64,000 nt of DNA from Lentzea albidocapillata (GCF_000719115.1 NZ_JOEA01000009.1:1-64000); one strand, 5' to 3'. Shown: positions 1 to 10,173, numbered from the stretch's first letter. The notes: a model not told the origin generated them from the letters alone. A program made the numbers and translations.

Positions 1-90
1 ACGCCCGAATACGCCCGGTATGAGGCCGTCGCGGCGGCACCGCCTCCGGGACTCTCGACCGTGACTCTCATCGAACGGACTTACGGGACA
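1..90. repeat. Interspersed palindromic repeat, copy A (cut by window start)
   Basis: Positions 3-25 (beginning GCCCGAATACGCCC) are identical, in the same orientation, to 52610-52632. The core can fold as CCGAATAC-GCCCG-GTATGAGG with a two-base internal mismatch. The segment 26-90, read on the minus strand, also resembles 52547-52609 (shared blocks TGTCC, CCCGGAG, CCGCCGC), so the full element is probably a larger inverted repeat. It lies just downstream of the ctaD stop. No transposase is visible; whether it is mobile or a transcribed structured element is unknown. Confidence 0.6.
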
Positions 91-94
91 CGCC

Positions 95-1861
95 CTAGTC
101 CGTGTCGGTGCCGTCCCGTTCGGTCGACGCGAGCGCCTTCTCGGTGACCTCGTCCTTGCCCACCCGGTGCTTGCCGGGATGGGTCAGCGAGAAGTGCGCC
201 TCGTCGCGCATCCGCTCCACCATGTGCGGGTAGTGCAGCTCGAACGCCGGACGCTCCGAGCGGATCCGCGGCAGCTCCATGAAGTTGTGCCGCGGCGGGG
301 GTGAGGTCGTGGCCCACTCCAGCGAGTTGCCGTAGCCCCACGGGTCGTCCTGCGGGGCCGGGTCGCCGTAGCGGTAGGAGCGGAAGACGTTCCACACGAA
401 CGGGAGCACGGACGCGCCGAGCAGGAACGCGCCGATCGTGGAGAGCGTGTTGAGGAACGTGAAGCCGTCGGTGGGCAGGTAGTCGGCGTAGCGGCGCGGC
501 ATGCCCTCGTTGCCCAGCCAGTGCTGCACGAGGAACGTGCCGTGGAAGCCGAAGAACGTCGTCCAGAAATGCAGCTTGCCCAGCGGCTCGTTCAGCATCC
601 GGCCGGTCATCTTCGGGAACCAGAAGTAGAGGCCCGCGTACGTGGCGAACACGATCGTGCCGAACAGCACGTAGTGGAAGTGCGCCACCACGAAGTACGT
701 GTCGGACACGTGGAAGTCGACGGCCGGCGAGGCCAGCAGGATGCCCGTCAGGCCACCGAAGAGGAACGTCACGAGGAAGCCGATCGAGAACAGCATCGGC
801 GTCTCGAAGGTCAGCTGCCCCTTCCACATCGTGCCGATCCAGTTGAAGAACTTGATGCCCGTCGGCACCGCGATCAGGAACGTCATCAGCGCGAAGAACG
901 GCAGCAGCACCGCACCCGTCGCGTACATGTGGTGCGCCCACACGGCCACGGACAGCATCGCGATCGCGAGAGTCGCGAACACCAGGCCCTTGTAGCCGAA
1001 CAACGGTTTGCGGCTGAACACGGGGAAGATCTCCGTCACGATCCCGAAGAACGGCAACGCGACGATGTACACCTCGGGATGGCCGAAGAACCAGAACAGG
1101 TGCTGCCACAGGATCACGCCGCCGTTGGCCGGGTCGAACACGTGTGCCCCGAGGTGCCGGTCCGCCGCCAGGCCCATCAGAGCCGCGGTCAGGATCGGGA
1201 AGGCCAGCAGGATCAGCACGGACGTCACCAGGATGTTCCAGGTGAAGACCGGCATCCGGAACATCGTCATGCCCGGTGCCCGCAGGCACACGACGGTGGT
1301 GATCATGTTGACCGCGCCGAGGATCGTGCCCAGACCGGACACCGCCAGACCCATGATCCACAGGTCTGCGCCGATACCCGGCGAGTGCATCGCCGACGAC
1401 AACGGCGTGTAGGCGAACCAGCCGAAGTCCGCCGCGCCGCCCGGGGTCACGAATCCCGCTACGACGGTGGTGCCGCCGAACAGGAAGAGCCAGTACGAGA
1501 AGGCGTTCAGGCGCGGGAACGCGACGTCCGGCGAGCCGATCTGCAGCGGCAGGACGAAGTTCGCGAACCCGAACAGGATCGGCGTCGCGTACAGCAGCAG
1601 CATGATCGTGCCGTGCATGGTGAACAGCTGGTTGTACTGCTCGTTCGACAGGAACTGCAGCCCCGGCCGCGCCAGCTCGCCGCGCATCAGCAGCGCCATC
1701 ACGCCGCCGATCATGAAGAACGCGAACGACGTGGTCAGGTACATGATCCCGATCTGCTTGGGATCTGTCGTCTTGAACAGCTGGAGGAAGTACGAGCCCT
1801 TCGGCCGTGCTCGTGCCGCCCCCGGATGGGGCACTACGGGCGTTGGCTTGATCGTGGTCAT
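95..1861 (-). CDS. ctaD: Cytochrome c oxidase subunit I (aa3 type)
   Basis: Catalytic subunit of the terminal oxidase: reduces O2 to water at the heme a3-CuB centre and pumps protons across the plasma membrane. The 588-residue protein has about 12 hydrophobic segments. The low-spin heme ligand lies in TMHGTIM (His83), the CuB/Tyr motif in FFGHPEVYI, a CuB His pair in WAHHMYATG, and heme ligands in [10 protein letters not shown]. The start is the ATG at 1861, preceded by GGAGGAGGCGCG; a longer reading to 1915 lacks a site. It lies 38 bp downstream of the lipase gene on the same strand, an unusual neighbour, so part of its transcription may come from that operon. No other oxidase subunits are in the window. 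Confidence 0.97.
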   Translation of the reverse strand: MTTIKPTPVVPHPGAARARPKGSYFLQLFKTTDPKQIGIMYLTTSFAFFMIGGVMALLMRGELARPGLQFLSNEQYNQLFTMHGTIMLLLYATPILFGFANFVLPLQIGSPDVAFPRLNAFSYWLFLFGGTTVVAGFVTPGGAADFGWFAYTPLSSAMHSPGIGADLWIMGLAVSGLGTILGAVNMITTVVCLRAPGMTMFRMPVFTWNILVTSVLILLAFPILTAALMGLAADRHLGAHVFDPANGGVILWQHLFWFFGHPEVYIVALPFFGIVTEIFPVFSRKPLFGYKGLVFATLAIAMLSVAVWAHHMYATGAVLLPFFALMTFLIAVPTGIKFFNWIGTMWKGQLTFETPMLFSIGFLVTFLFGGLTGILLASPAVDFHVSDTYFVVAHFHYVLFGTIVFATYAGLYFWFPKMTGRMLNEPLGKLHFWTTFFGFHGTFLVQHWLGNEGMPRRYADYLPTDGFTFLNTLSTIGAFLLGASVLPFVWNVFRSYRYGDPAPQDDPWGYGNSLEWATTSPPPRHNFMELPRIRSERPAFELHYPHMVERMRDEAHFSLTHPGKHRVGKDEVTEKALASTERDGTDTD

Positions 1862-1899
1862 CGCGCCTCCTCCGTGCCAGAGGTAAATCGTCCTCCCGG

Positions 1900-3225
1900 T
1901 CAGACCGAGGGGCAATCCACGACGAGCACCGCACTGGTCACCGGGACCACCGGAGCGCCGACGGAAATGCCGCTGACCTGCACGTAGTAGGCGCCGGGGG
2001 CCAATTCACCGAATCTGATCGACATCCTCTCGGAGATCGCCGGACCGCGCGATTCGACCTGTTTGCCGTTCTCGTCGAGCAACGCCACCTTCAAGGCCCG
2101 TGCCGGCGTGTCCTTCAGCTCGACGGTGACCTCCAGGTCCTCCCCGGTCAGCGCCAGGTCCGGCACGCTGACCTGCGGCTCGGTCGCGGTCACGTTGCGC
2201 GGGACGATGGGTTTCGCGGTGAGGAACGACTCCACGGCGTCCAGCACGGCGGCGTTGTCCTGCAACGACGTGTGCTGCTCCGTCACGCGGTGCAGCGTGT
2301 TCGAGTCCAATGCCAGGCCACGGCGTGCGGCACCGAGCATCGGCACGGTCGAGTCCCCGTACAGGTCGTCGCCCTCATACGTCCGATAGCAGGTGACTTT
2401 GCCGTCGGCGATACGAGCAGTGGTGGCCGTCGGCTGCTTACCGCCGAGGATCGCGTACGTCCTGTCGGCGAACGAGTCGGTCAACGAGCCGTGGAACGCC
2501 ATCGCGTCCGTGACCATCTTCGTGTCGAGCTCGGGCAACGACACCTCAGTGGTCTTGAGGAGGCCACCGGCGGACTCGATGCACGCGTACTCGGGCAGCA
2601 GCTGGTGCAGCGACGGCATCGACCGCGCGAACTCCGTCAGGTCGATCGCCAGCGGCCCGAGTTCCTTGCGCACGCCGTTGACCAGCTGGTCCAGCGCGGC
2701 GGCCGCCCCTCGATAGGGCGTGCCCATCGTGATCAGCTTCGCGGTCCGCTCGGCCATCCCGCACTGCTCGACGCACCACCGCGCGACCAGCCCGCCCATC
2801 GAGTGGCACACGAAGCTCACCTTGGCGTCCGGCCCGATCCGGTCCAGCGCCTCGTCCACCCGCCGGGCCAGCAACGCGCCGTTGTAGCGGTTCGACAGCC
2901 GCCAGTCATAGGCGAAGAGCAGCAGGTTTCCCTTCTCGACGGTGTAGCCGAGCGAGTTCATCCGCCTGGTCACCCGGTCGTAGCCCTTCAACGGGGTCCA
3001 GATGCCCGGGATGACGTGCAGATCCGCCATCAGCCCCACGGGCTCGACGCCGTCGCCGGGGTGCTCGTCGCCGATGCCGGCCGGGAGCTTGAGCTTCTTC
3101 AGGCTGCGGCCGAGCGTCAGCACCGCGCGCAACGCGGCCTTGCCCGACACCTCCCAGACCATGCCGTCCTCGTTGCGCAGCGTGCTGCCGAGAATTCCGG
3201 GCAGGACCACCACCAGATCGGTCAT
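1900..3225 (-). CDS. LCAT-like lipase/acyltransferase with C-terminal beta domain
   Basis: An alpha/beta hydrolase of the lecithin:cholesterol acyltransferase type (441 aa). The oxyanion-region motif VVLPGILGS is at residues 6-14, the family motif YDWRLS at 106-111, the nucleophile elbow CHSMGGL has Ser142, and Asp291 (GDSTVP) and His318 (EQHTS) complete a triad. Residues ~345-441 form a beta-rich appendage. There is no signal peptide, so it is made in the cytosol. Its ATG overlaps the TGA of the caspase-NTPase gene (TGATG), giving translational coupling. Family members act on phospholipid or other acyl esters; a membrane-damaging effector role here is inference. It could also be an ordinary lipid esterase. 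Confidence 0.82.
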   Translation of the reverse strand: MTDLVVVLPGILGSTLRNEDGMVWEVSGKAALRAVLTLGRSLKKLKLPAGIGDEHPGDGVEPVGLMADLHVIPGIWTPLKGYDRVTRRMNSLGYTVEKGNLLLFAYDWRLSNRYNGALLARRVDEALDRIGPDAKVSFVCHSMGGLVARWCVEQCGMAERTAKLITMGTPYRGAAAALDQLVNGVRKELGPLAIDLTEFARSMPSLHQLLPEYACIESAGGLLKTTEVSLPELDTKMVTDAMAFHGSLTDSFADRTYAILGGKQPTATTARIADGKVTCYRTYEGDDLYGDSTVPMLGAARRGLALDSNTLHRVTEQHTSLQDNAAVLDAVESFLTAKPIVPRNVTATEPQVSVPDLALTGEDLEVTVELKDTPARALKVALLDENGKQVESRGPAISERMSIRFGELAPGAYYVQVSGISVGAPVVPVTSAVLVVDCPSV

Positions 3226-6200
3226 CAAGACTCCTCGGCGAGCTTGCGGATGAGGGAGAGCAACGCGAAGTTCGCGGGCACCAGGTAGGTCAGCTCGCGG
3301 ATCCACGCCAGCCGTTGACCATGCGCGGGCAACGCCAGCCGTGAGTCGCCGGCCCGAGCGCGCGCGACCACCTTGTACAGCGCTGCCAACGCGTGCGGCT
3401 CCAACGCCGTCACGGCCTGGGTGAGCGCTTGAGGTGACGCACCAGCGGCGAGCCCGCGCAGGACGTCGGTCACACGCGCAGGGTCTTCCATGGCGTCCAG
3501 CACGAGGTCGAGCACATCAGCGTCCTCGTCCGCCAGCAGCAGCAACGCGTGCACGGGCCGGTTGTCGCGGACGTTCTTCAGCACTTCCTTGTCCAGCAAC
3601 TCCTCCCGGCGCGTAGTGAACAGTTCGCGCCGGCGTGCGGGCGTGGCGTCCACGAACTCGTCCGCGAGACTCGCGAGCAGCCACGGCCGATAGGCGAGCA
3701 CGACGCCCTGCTGCTGTGCGTTCACCCGGCGCGCCTGGATGACCTGCGCCTCGATCAGGCTCGTCCCGTACAACGCCTCCGTGACGGCGACATCCGCGTC
3801 CGTGGACAACAACTCGGGGTGCCGGAGCAGGATGTCCTGCTCCTCCACGTACGAGCGCGCGAACACCCACGAGCGGGCGGTCCGCAGCAGCGTCCGATCC
3901 ACCGACAGCCAGTCCGGCGTGGTGTCCCACGGCCACGGACCCGAGTCGTAGTGGCGGCGGGCGATGTCGTGCACGTCGTGGATCGCCTGCCGCGACTGGC
4001 CGACGTGCGTGAGTGCCTGGCACAGCCACTTCGCCGCCGCCGGATCACCGGCCCTCGTGGCCGCCGCCCGCAGCATCAGCAGGGTCGCGAGGTGCGGGCC
4101 GGCGAACCGCGCGGTCACCCGTTCCCAGGTCTCGTCGACGATCTCGGGCTGCTTCAGGCCCGCGCAGAGAGTGTCGAGCGTGAACAACGCCGCCGCCAGC
4201 GTCGACAGCCTGTCGGTGTTCTCCGGCAGCAGGCACACCTCGACGGTCCGCAGACCGGTGGCCAGGGCCTCGCGGGGCTTGTCCGCGTCACGCTGGCGGC
4301 GCATCAGGTTGTGCAGCGCCTGGCCGTGCACCGGCAGGCCGTCAGCGAGGTCCGCGGCCTGCCGGGCGACGTTCAGTGCCGCGTCCGTGCGGCCGACCAT
4401 GCTGTACGCGACGCTCAGGCTCAGCGCCGCGTCGGCGAGCTGGGGACGGAACGCGGCGTGCCGGCCGAGCGTGCCGCTGATGTCCGCGGCCTGCTGCGTC
4501 ATGCTACCGGCGTCGGACAGCCTGCCCAGCGCCAGGCAGTCGCGGCTCAGTTCGACCAGGGCGCTGACCAGGTCCGCGAGGAACACCGGATTCGTCTGCG
4601 CGAGCGAGTAGTACAGCTCGACGGCCTGCTTCGACCGTTGCATCGCCTCATAGCGCAACCCGGAGTCGCTGCACCGTGCGGCTAGACACGTGATCGCGCG
4701 CGCAAGCGGTGCGTCGGTCTCCACGGCCGCAACGGCGTCACGGGCCGTGGACAGCGCGTCTCGCCTGCGCCCGAGCATCGCGTAGACCTCGCTCAGGTCC
4801 ACCAGCGCGCCACTGAGGTGCGCCGCGTACGTCGGGTTGTCGCCGCCCTGCGTCGTCGTCTTTGCGATGCGTTGCGCAAGCCGTTTGTGCGTAAGGCTTT
4901 CCGCCGTCGTCGGAGTCGACGCCACCAGCTCGCGGTACCGCACGGCGGCCTCTTCGGCAGGCGCCACGGCCTGCTGCAGCCGTCCGGCCTCGCGGAACCG
5001 GCGGCCCAGCTTGTTCAGCACGAAAGCCAAGTCCGCCAGGTACATCCGCAGCGTCGGCACCAGCGCGCGGAAGTGCTCGGCGGCTTCTTCGAGAGGCGGG
5101 ATGGCCTCGTCGCCGCGACCCCAGTGCATCAGCTCGTTCGCCGCCGTCGTGGCCGCGAGTGCGATGTCCGGCAACAACATCCGGTTCATCACCGCGAGCG
5201 CACGCAACCCGTCCAACGCCCGCGTGCCCGCGTGCCCGCAGTGCCGCCAGGCGTACTTCCACAGGTAGCCCGGCACGTTCGGCGGGACCCCGGCCTCCAT
5301 CCGCTGCCGGTACAGCTCGATCAGCGCGCAGGCCACCTTCTCCGCGTCCGGCGCGAACACCTCGTCCCGGCTCGGCGCGAACGGGGACCGCAGGTGGTCG
5401 GCGAACGTCTGGTGTGTCAGCTTGAAGACCGCCGTGCCCTCCTCACCGTCCTGCACGACGTGACGGCCCAGTTCGGTGAGCACGGCGGTGATGTCGTCAC
5501 GGGTGAACTCCTCGCCCGACAACGCCTGCGCGACAGCCCTCCACTCGGCCTCGGGGAATCCCGCGCCGTAGCTCCACGTCAGCGCCGTCAGCAGCGCACG
5601 GGCCGAGGGCACCTTCGCGAGCTCACGGTCGAACGCCGCGTGCAGCGAGAGCTTCAGATCGGCGCCGCCGTCGGCCAGCACCTGGTCGGTGATCATCCAC
5701 GCGGTCAGGAACGGCAGCTTCGCCAGCTCGTCCACAGTGGACTGCGCCGCGCCGGGGCCCAGCCGCGCCACGACGTACTCGCGGACATCGGACTCGCTGT
5801 CCGCATCGTCCAGGTCCAGCACCTCGACCGGCGACAGCTCGGTCAGCAGGGGAGCACCACCCGCGACCCGCTGTGCCTGCCGCGTCGAGACGATCACGAC
5901 CGCGTAGCTCGCGAGCTTGGTCAGCAGCGAGGTGGCGATCGCGAACGACTCACCGCGCGCCTCGTCCAGACCGTCGACCACCAGCACCGGCGGCGAGGCC
6001 AGCGCGCTGACCACACCGACCAGTTCGGCGGCGCCCCGGCGTGGGCCGTCGGGGGCGGGGACCAGGCCCGCGGCGACGAGCTGGCGGCTGAGCAGGTCGG
6101 CCACGCGGTCGGCGTCCATCGCGCGGGCGTGCACGGCCGCGTCGACCGAGCCGGGGCCGGGGTCGGCGTGCCGGAACGACGGCCCGGTGCTCAGCAGCAG

Positions 6201-7121
6201 GTCGCGCTCGGCAGGGTTGGACAGGCTGACGACCCGGCCGACGACCGCGGACTTGCCGGTGCCCGGCGACCCGGTGACCACCCGCAGGCCGGCTGACTCC
6301 GACTTCGCCCAGCTCACGACCTTGTCGACCTGGGCGGTGCGGCCGGTGAACCACGAACGGCCGGACGTGGAGTCACCACCGCGTGCCGCCAGCAGGAGGT
6401 GCTTCACGACCGTGTTCGCGGCGTAGAGAGGGTTCGGCAGCATCGGCTGCGCGGACCCGTACTGCATGAAGCGCGGCCGTTGGACGTCGCTGTCCCATGC
6501 GTTCAGCAACGCCGTGCCGACCGCGCCACCGTCGACCAACGCGATGCGGTCGCTCCACCGTCGTGCGTCCTCATCGGCTGTGGGACCGGCACGCAGCAGC
6601 TTGCGGAGCTTGCCGCCGAACAGGCCGTCACGGGCCGTTTCGACGCTCGAACACGACACCAGCACGCCCGCCCAGTGCACCTGGCCCGCCAGCAGCTCCT
6701 CCTGGAGGGCGGCGACCGTGCGGACGGCCTCGTCGAGCTGGGCGCCGGAGTAGCAGGCGTCGATGATGATGAGCACCTGGTGGGCGCCCGACGCGGCGCA
6801 CCACAGCGCGAACTCGTGCAGCATGACCCCGTCGACCACGCCGTCGTTGTCCCTGGCCAGGAGCCTGAGGTTGCCCGCGACGGGGATCGCGTGCCCGCTC
6901 CACAACGCCACCAGCGCGCCGCCGTCCTGCGGCTGCTGGCGCAGCGCCTTCATGTGCGCACGGATCTCGTCCTCGGTCGGGTCCGCGAGCGGGTCGCCCT
7001 CGTAGCCCTTGAGCAGCGCACGCAGCTCCCGCACGTCGCTCACGGCGTGCTGCAGCGGCGGTACCAGCTCGTACGAGCTGGTACCGATGCCGACGAACCT
7101 GCCTCTGACCCTTTCCTGCAT
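3225..7121 (-). CDS. Caspase-like / P-loop NTPase / TPR protein (STAND-type)
   Basis: A 1298-residue predicted cytosolic protein. Residues 1-~200 are a caspase-like (C14) domain with a His-Cys dyad: His77 in LWSGHAIP and Cys123 in IIIDACYSG. After FTGR (~258), residues ~260-620 form a P-loop NTPase with Walker A GSPGTGKS (284-291), Walker B VLVVDGLDEA (Asp383-Glu387) and a helical LTHQTFADHL segment as in STAND/NACHT proteins. From ~640 to ~1000 come TPR-like helical repeats, followed by a helical C-terminus. STAND proteins commonly sense a ligand through repeats and release an N-terminal effector. The gene overlaps the lipase start and has a 373-bp non-coding region upstream. The ATG at 7121 has only a weak upstream site. 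Role in defence or programmed death is inferred from architecture. Confidence 0.85.
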   Translation of the reverse strand: MQERVRGRFVGIGTSSYELVPPLQHAVSDVRELRALLKGYEGDPLADPTEDEIRAHMKALRQQPQDGGALVALWSGHAIPVAGNLRLLARDNDGVVDGVMLHEFALWCAASGAHQVLIIIDACYSGAQLDEAVRTVAALQEELLAGQVHWAGVLVSCSSVETARDGLFGGKLRKLLRAGPTADEDARRWSDRIALVDGGAVGTALLNAWDSDVQRPRFMQYGSAQPMLPNPLYAANTVVKHLLLAARGGDSTSGRSWFTGRTAQVDKVVSWAKSESAGLRVVTGSPGTGKSAVVGRVVSLSNPAERDLLLSTGPSFRHADPGPGSVDAAVHARAMDADRVADLLSRQLVAAGLVPAPDGPRRGAAELVGVVSALASPPVLVVDGLDEARGESFAIATSLLTKLASYAVVIVSTRQAQRVAGGAPLLTELSPVEVLDLDDADSESDVREYVVARLGPGAAQSTVDELAKLPFLTAWMITDQVLADGGADLKLSLHAAFDRELAKVPSARALLTALTWSYGAGFPEAEWRAVAQALSGEEFTRDDITAVLTELGRHVVQDGEEGTAVFKLTHQTFADHLRSPFAPSRDEVFAPDAEKVACALIELYRQRMEAGVPPNVPGYLWKYAWRHCGHAGTRALDGLRALAVMNRMLLPDIALAATTAANELMHWGRGDEAIPPLEEAAEHFRALVPTLRMYLADLAFVLNKLGRRFREAGRLQQAVAPAEEAAVRYRELVASTPTTAESLTHKRLAQRIAKTTTQGGDNPTYAAHLSGALVDLSEVYAMLGRRRDALSTARDAVAAVETDAPLARAITCLAARCSDSGLRYEAMQRSKQAVELYYSLAQTNPVFLADLVSALVELSRDCLALGRLSDAGSMTQQAADISGTLGRHAAFRPQLADAALSLSVAYSMVGRTDAALNVARQAADLADGLPVHGQALHNLMRRQRDADKPREALATGLRTVEVCLLPENTDRLSTLAAALFTLDTLCAGLKQPEIVDETWERVTARFAGPHLATLLMLRAAATRAGDPAAAKWLCQALTHVGQSRQAIHDVHDIARRHYDSGPWPWDTTPDWLSVDRTLLRTARSWVFARSYVEEQDILLRHPELLSTDADVAVTEALYGTSLIEAQVIQARRVNAQQQGVVLAYRPWLLASLADEFVDATPARRRELFTTRREELLDKEVLKNVRDNRPVHALLLLADEDADVLDLVLDAMEDPARVTDVLRGLAAGASPQALTQAVTALEPHALAALYKVVARARAGDSRLALPAHGQRLAWIRELTYLVPANFALLSLIRKLAEES

Positions 7122-7494
7122 GCGTCACTACCGTTACCTGAAGCGTGAGCGAACGTGAGTCCGCTACGGTTCAGGCAGCCGTACCTTGCGGTGCCGGCGT
7201 TGGCCACACTGGTGGTGTGGTCTTCCCGTGGCAGTACCCGTCGCCCACGTGTGTGGGTCTTACATGAGTTTCCATCGGGCTGTCACGACGCAACTCGCCG
7301 CCACCCAGCCAGCGGCTGGGAAACCAGGTTCCCAGCGCGCCGTCTTGGCTCCCGCCAGCCCGCTGGGTTCCTTCGACGCAAAAGTAGCACATACGTTCGA
7401 TCACGCCGAGTCGCGATCGCTCACGTATCCCAGAAAAGTTGTCACCCCCCTACACACACGTCGTCCGGCGCAGAAGGGTGTTACTCGGGTTAAC
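7122..7494. promoter_or_regulatory. 373-bp leader/promoter region of the caspase-lipase operon
   Basis: No convincing gene is present. A perfect hairpin CCCAGCC-AGC-GGCTGGG lies at 7304-7320 and a second inverted repeat CCCAGCG/CGCTGGG at 7331-7337 and 7361-7367. On the minus strand TCGAACGTATGTGCTA (7385-7400) has one perfect half of an actinobacterial LexA box (TCGAAC) and a degraded second half, and TACTTT (7381-7386) could serve as a -10. The promoter cannot be fixed by eye. Confidence 0.4.
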
Positions 7495-8280
7495 TCACTC
7501 GGACGAATCACCCTTCGGTAGTTCGACGTTGGTGTTCTTCTCGAGAAAACGTAGGAGCTCCACCGGGAACGGCAGCACCAGCGTCGAGTTCTTCTCCGCA
7601 GCCACCTCCACGATGGTCTGCAGCAGCCGCAGCTGGAGCGCGCCGGGCGTGGCCTCCATGGTCCCGGCGGCCTCGGAGAGCTTCTTGGACGCCTGCAGCT
7701 CGCCGTCGGCGGTGATGATGCGGGCGCGCCGCTCCCGTTCGGCCTCGGCCTGCCGCGACATCGAGCGCTTCATGCTCTCGGGCAGCGCCACGTCCTTGAT
7801 CTCGACGCGGTCGATGTCGACGCCCCACGTCAGCGCGGGGGTGTCGATCATCAGCTCCAGGCCCTGGTTGAGGCGCTCGCGGTTGGACAGCAGGTCGTCG
7901 AGCTCGCTCTTGCCGATGATCGACCGCAGCGACGTCTGCGCCACCTGCAGCATCGCGAACCGGTAGTCCTCGACGTTGATGACGGCCTTCGCCGGATCCT
8001 GCACCTTGAAGTACACGACGGCATCCACGCGCACGGTGACGTTGTCACGCGTGATGCCGTCCTGCGCCGGTACGGGCAGGGTGACGATCTGCAGGTTGAC
8101 CTTCCGGAGCTGGTCGACCCCGGGGACCAGCATCGTCAGCCCCGGCCCGCGCACGCCCTGCAGGAGCTTGCCGAACCGGAACACCAGCCCCTGTTCGTAC
8201 TGTTTGATCACTCTGGCGCTCATGGCGAGGCCGAGGCCTCCGAGCACGACCAGCCCACCGAGGATTTCGAAGACGATCAT
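7495..8280 (-). CDS. Slipin (stomatin/prohibitin-like SPFH protein)
   Basis: A 261-residue SPFH-domain membrane scaffold protein. One N-terminal hydrophobic segment (residues ~2-20) is followed by the SPFH core (YEQGLVFRFGKL, then DNVTVRVDAVVYFKV), and a charged helix rich in EAERERRARI that mediates oligomerisation. Family members organise membrane microdomains and often pair with NfeD-type proteases; none is adjacent here. The ATG at 8280 has AAGGGCGG upstream. Its promoter CTGTCAGAC-N8-TACCGT resembles a DNA-damage promoter. Function in this organism is unknown beyond the family role. Confidence 0.93.
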   Translation of the reverse strand: MIVFEILGGLVVLGGLGLAMSARVIKQYEQGLVFRFGKLLQGVRGPGLTMLVPGVDQLRKVNLQIVTLPVPAQDGITRDNVTVRVDAVVYFKVQDPAKAVINVEDYRFAMLQVAQTSLRSIIGKSELDDLLSNRERLNQGLELMIDTPALTWGVDIDRVEIKDVALPESMKRSMSRQAEAERERRARIITADGELQASKKLSEAAGTMEATPGALQLRLLQTIVEVAAEKNSTLVLPFPVELLRFLEKNTNVELPKGDSSE

Positions 8281-8317
8281 GAGACCCGCCCTTCACCGGC
8301 GAATGCCCTGATCTCCA

Positions 8318-8340
8318 ACGGTACGCCCGGGGTCTGACAG
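8318..8340 (-). promoter_or_regulatory. RecA-NDp/PafBC-like promoter of the slipin gene
   Basis: On the minus strand CTGTCAGAC, exactly 8 bp, then TACCGT (TANNNT). The predicted transcript start is about 30 bp upstream of the slipin ATG. The same spacing occurs at 18130-18152, 29660-29682 and 34342-34364. The AC at the end of the box departs from the TG of the published consensus. Confidence 0.5.
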
Positions 8341-8435
8341 TTTTCAGCTCAGGACCGTCCTGCCTTTCTGCCCGAACGAACCACGGCGTGGTCGTCCCGA
8401 CACCCGCAGATCACGCTCGACCCGGTGGCACGCGT

Positions 8436-8448
8436 TAGTGTCGGATAC
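8436..8448 (+). promoter_or_regulatory. Leaderless -10 element of mshC
   Basis: TAGTGT (8436-8441) is followed by 7 bases and then the ATG at 8449, so the transcript should begin at the start codon. There is no Shine-Dalgarno sequence, which agrees. Confidence 0.6.
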
Positions 8449-9687
8449 ATGCAGACCTGGTCATCGATTCCTGTGCCACGGGTTCCGGGGGACCCCCGCC
8501 CGCTGCGGCTGTTCGACACGGCTACGGGCGAAGTGCGTCCGACGGCTCCAGGAGACACCGCCAGGTTGTACGTCTGCGGGATCACGCCGTACGACGCGAC
8601 TCACCTAGGCCACGCCGCCACCTATCTGGCGTTCGACCTCGTGCACCGCGTGTGGCTCGACAACGGCCACAACGTGCACTACGTCCAGAACGTCACCGAC
8701 GTCGACGACCCGCTGCTGGAGCGGGCGCTGCGGGACAAGGACGACTGGGAGGTGCTCGCGATGCGCGAGACCGCCCTGTTCCGCGAGGACATGGAGGCGT
8801 TGCGCGTCCTGCCGCCGCAGGACTACGTCGGCGTCGTGGAGGCGGTCCCCGAGATCGTGGAGGTGGTCGCGAAGCTGCTCGCCGACGGCCACGCCTACCG
8901 TGCGGACGACTCCGAGTACCCGGACATCTACTTCTCGCACAACGCCACGGGCCGTTTCGGCTACGAGTCGAACTACTCCTCCGAGGAGATGCTCCGGCTG
9001 TTCGCCGAACGAGGCGGCGACCCGGACCGTCCCGGCAAGCGCCACCCGCTCGACGCCCTGCTGTGGCGCATGCAGCGCCCCGGCGAGCCCGCGTGGCCGT
9101 CCGAACTGGGCGAGGGCCGCCCCGGCTGGCACATCGAGTGCAGCGCCATCGCCCACAACCGCCTCGGCGCCGGCTTCGACGTCCAGGGCGGCGGCTCCGA
9201 CCTGATCTTCCCGCACCACGAGTACTCCGCGGCCCACGCCGAGGCCCAGACCGGCCAGCACCCGTTCGCCCGCCACTATGTGCACGCGGGCATGATCGGC
9301 CTCGACGGCGAGAAGATGTCGAAGTCGCGCGGCAACCTGGTCTTCGTCTCGAAGCTGCGGTCGCAGAAGGTCGACCCGAACGCCGTCCGCCTCGCGCTGC
9401 TCGCGGGCCACTACCGCGCCGACCGCCCGTGGACCCAGTCGCTGCTGGACGACGCACTGGTCCGGCTGGACAAGTGGCGTCGTGCCGCGGACCTCGACAC
9501 CGGACCGTCCGCAGTGGACACCGTGACGCGGCTGCGCGACCACCTGGGCAACGACCTCGACACGCCTCGTGCGCTGGCCGCTGTCGACGCTTGGGCCGAC
9601 GAGGCGTTGGCGCACGGCGGATCGGACAGGCACGGGCCGTCGCAGATGCGTGACGCGGTGGACGCGCTTTTGGGCGTGGACCTCTAA
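8449..9687 (+). CDS. mshC: Cysteine:1D-myo-inositol 2-amino-2-deoxy-alpha-D-glucopyranoside ligase
   Basis: Third step of mycothiol synthesis: ATP-dependent ligation of cysteine to GlcN-Ins via a cysteinyl adenylate. The 412-residue protein is a cysteinyl-tRNA synthetase relative with a HIGH-like motif (THLGHA), a KMSKS loop (EKMSKSRG), and zinc-type ligands in CGITPYD, HIECSA and HHEYS. It is shorter than CysS and lacks the tRNA-binding C-terminus, as expected for MshC. The start MQTW matches family starts; an upstream in-frame GTG is not needed. It is convergent with the DUF2017 gene, whose stop overlaps its own by 3 bases. A mycothiol-dependent-type enzyme is encoded at 53893-54501. Confidence 0.96.
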   Translation: MQTWSSIPVPRVPGDPRPLRLFDTATGEVRPTAPGDTARLYVCGITPYDATHLGHAATYLAFDLVHRVWLDNGHNVHYVQNVTDVDDPLLERALRDKDDWEVLAMRETALFREDMEALRVLPPQDYVGVVEAVPEIVEVVAKLLADGHAYRADDSEYPDIYFSHNATGRFGYESNYSSEEMLRLFAERGGDPDRPGKRHPLDALLWRMQRPGEPAWPSELGEGRPGWHIECSAIAHNRLGAGFDVQGGGSDLIFPHHEYSAAHAEAQTGQHPFARHYVHAGMIGLDGEKMSKSRGNLVFVSKLRSQKVDPNAVRLALLAGHYRADRPWTQSLLDDALVRLDKWRRAADLDTGPSAVDTVTRLRDHLGNDLDTPRALAAVDAWADEALAHGGSDRHGPSQMRDAVDALLGVDL

Positions 9688-10172
9688 ACGGCAGGCCATC
9701 CGGTGGCGGTCCTCGGTTCGAGGGCCGTCACCAGCGCCTGCTGCACACCGCTGTAGGCCACGGCACTGGTCGTGGTCGCGCGGGTCCACGTCAGGTGCAG
9801 CCCTCGCAACTGTGCGAACGTGATGAGCCAGTCGTCGACCTCGTCGAACCCGAGCAACCACGGAGTCGGCTCCGCGCACCGCTTCCGCACGCGCCACGCG
9901 GGCTTGGGGTCGATCAGCACGTCCCGGTGACGTTCCCAGAAGGCATTCGCCTCGGCAGAGGACCCGGACGCGTCGGGGAACATCTGGCGCATCAGGATTT
10001 CGGCGGTCGGAGCACGCCAGAACCGCTTCTTGCGCTCACGCGGCACCACGCCGTCCTCGAGCAGATCGAGCAGTTCGGCCAGCAGGGGCAGCGCGGACGC
10101 GACGAACGCGTCCGGCGCCCGTACGAGCAGGCCGTCGCCCATCGAGACCGCGACGAAGACGGACTCCTCCAC
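9684..10172 (-). CDS. DUF2017 family protein, ClpS-linked
   Basis: A 162-residue soluble protein of the actinobacterial DUF2017 family, which regularly follows clpS. It begins with a GTG one base after the clpS stop (TGA-G-GTG), so the pair is an operon and probably translationally coupled. Visible features are a Leu-rich helix at ~28-42 and a charged region [11 protein letters not shown]. No catalytic motif is recognisable. A role in the ClpS/ClpC N-degron pathway is inferred only from linkage. Confidence 0.9.
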   Translation of the reverse strand: MEESVFVAVSMGDGLLVRAPDAFVASALPLLAELLDLLEDGVVPRERKKRFWRAPTAEILMRQMFPDASGSSAEANAFWERHRDVLIDPKPAWRVRKRCAEPTPWLLGFDEVDDWLITFAQLRGLHLTWTRATTTSAVAYSGVQQALVTALEPRTATGWPAV

Positions 10173-10173
10173 C

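Noticed and set aside
81..1987. Long open frames in other frames over ctaD (81-1934 minus and 521-1987 plus)
   Set aside because: Arg/Asp/His-rich shadow translations; the ctaD frame has all expected motifs.
7155..7493. 112-codon plus-strand frame and 77-codon minus-strand frame in the caspase leader
   Set aside because: Codon third positions are not G/C-enriched, and neither has a ribosome site or recognisable similarity.
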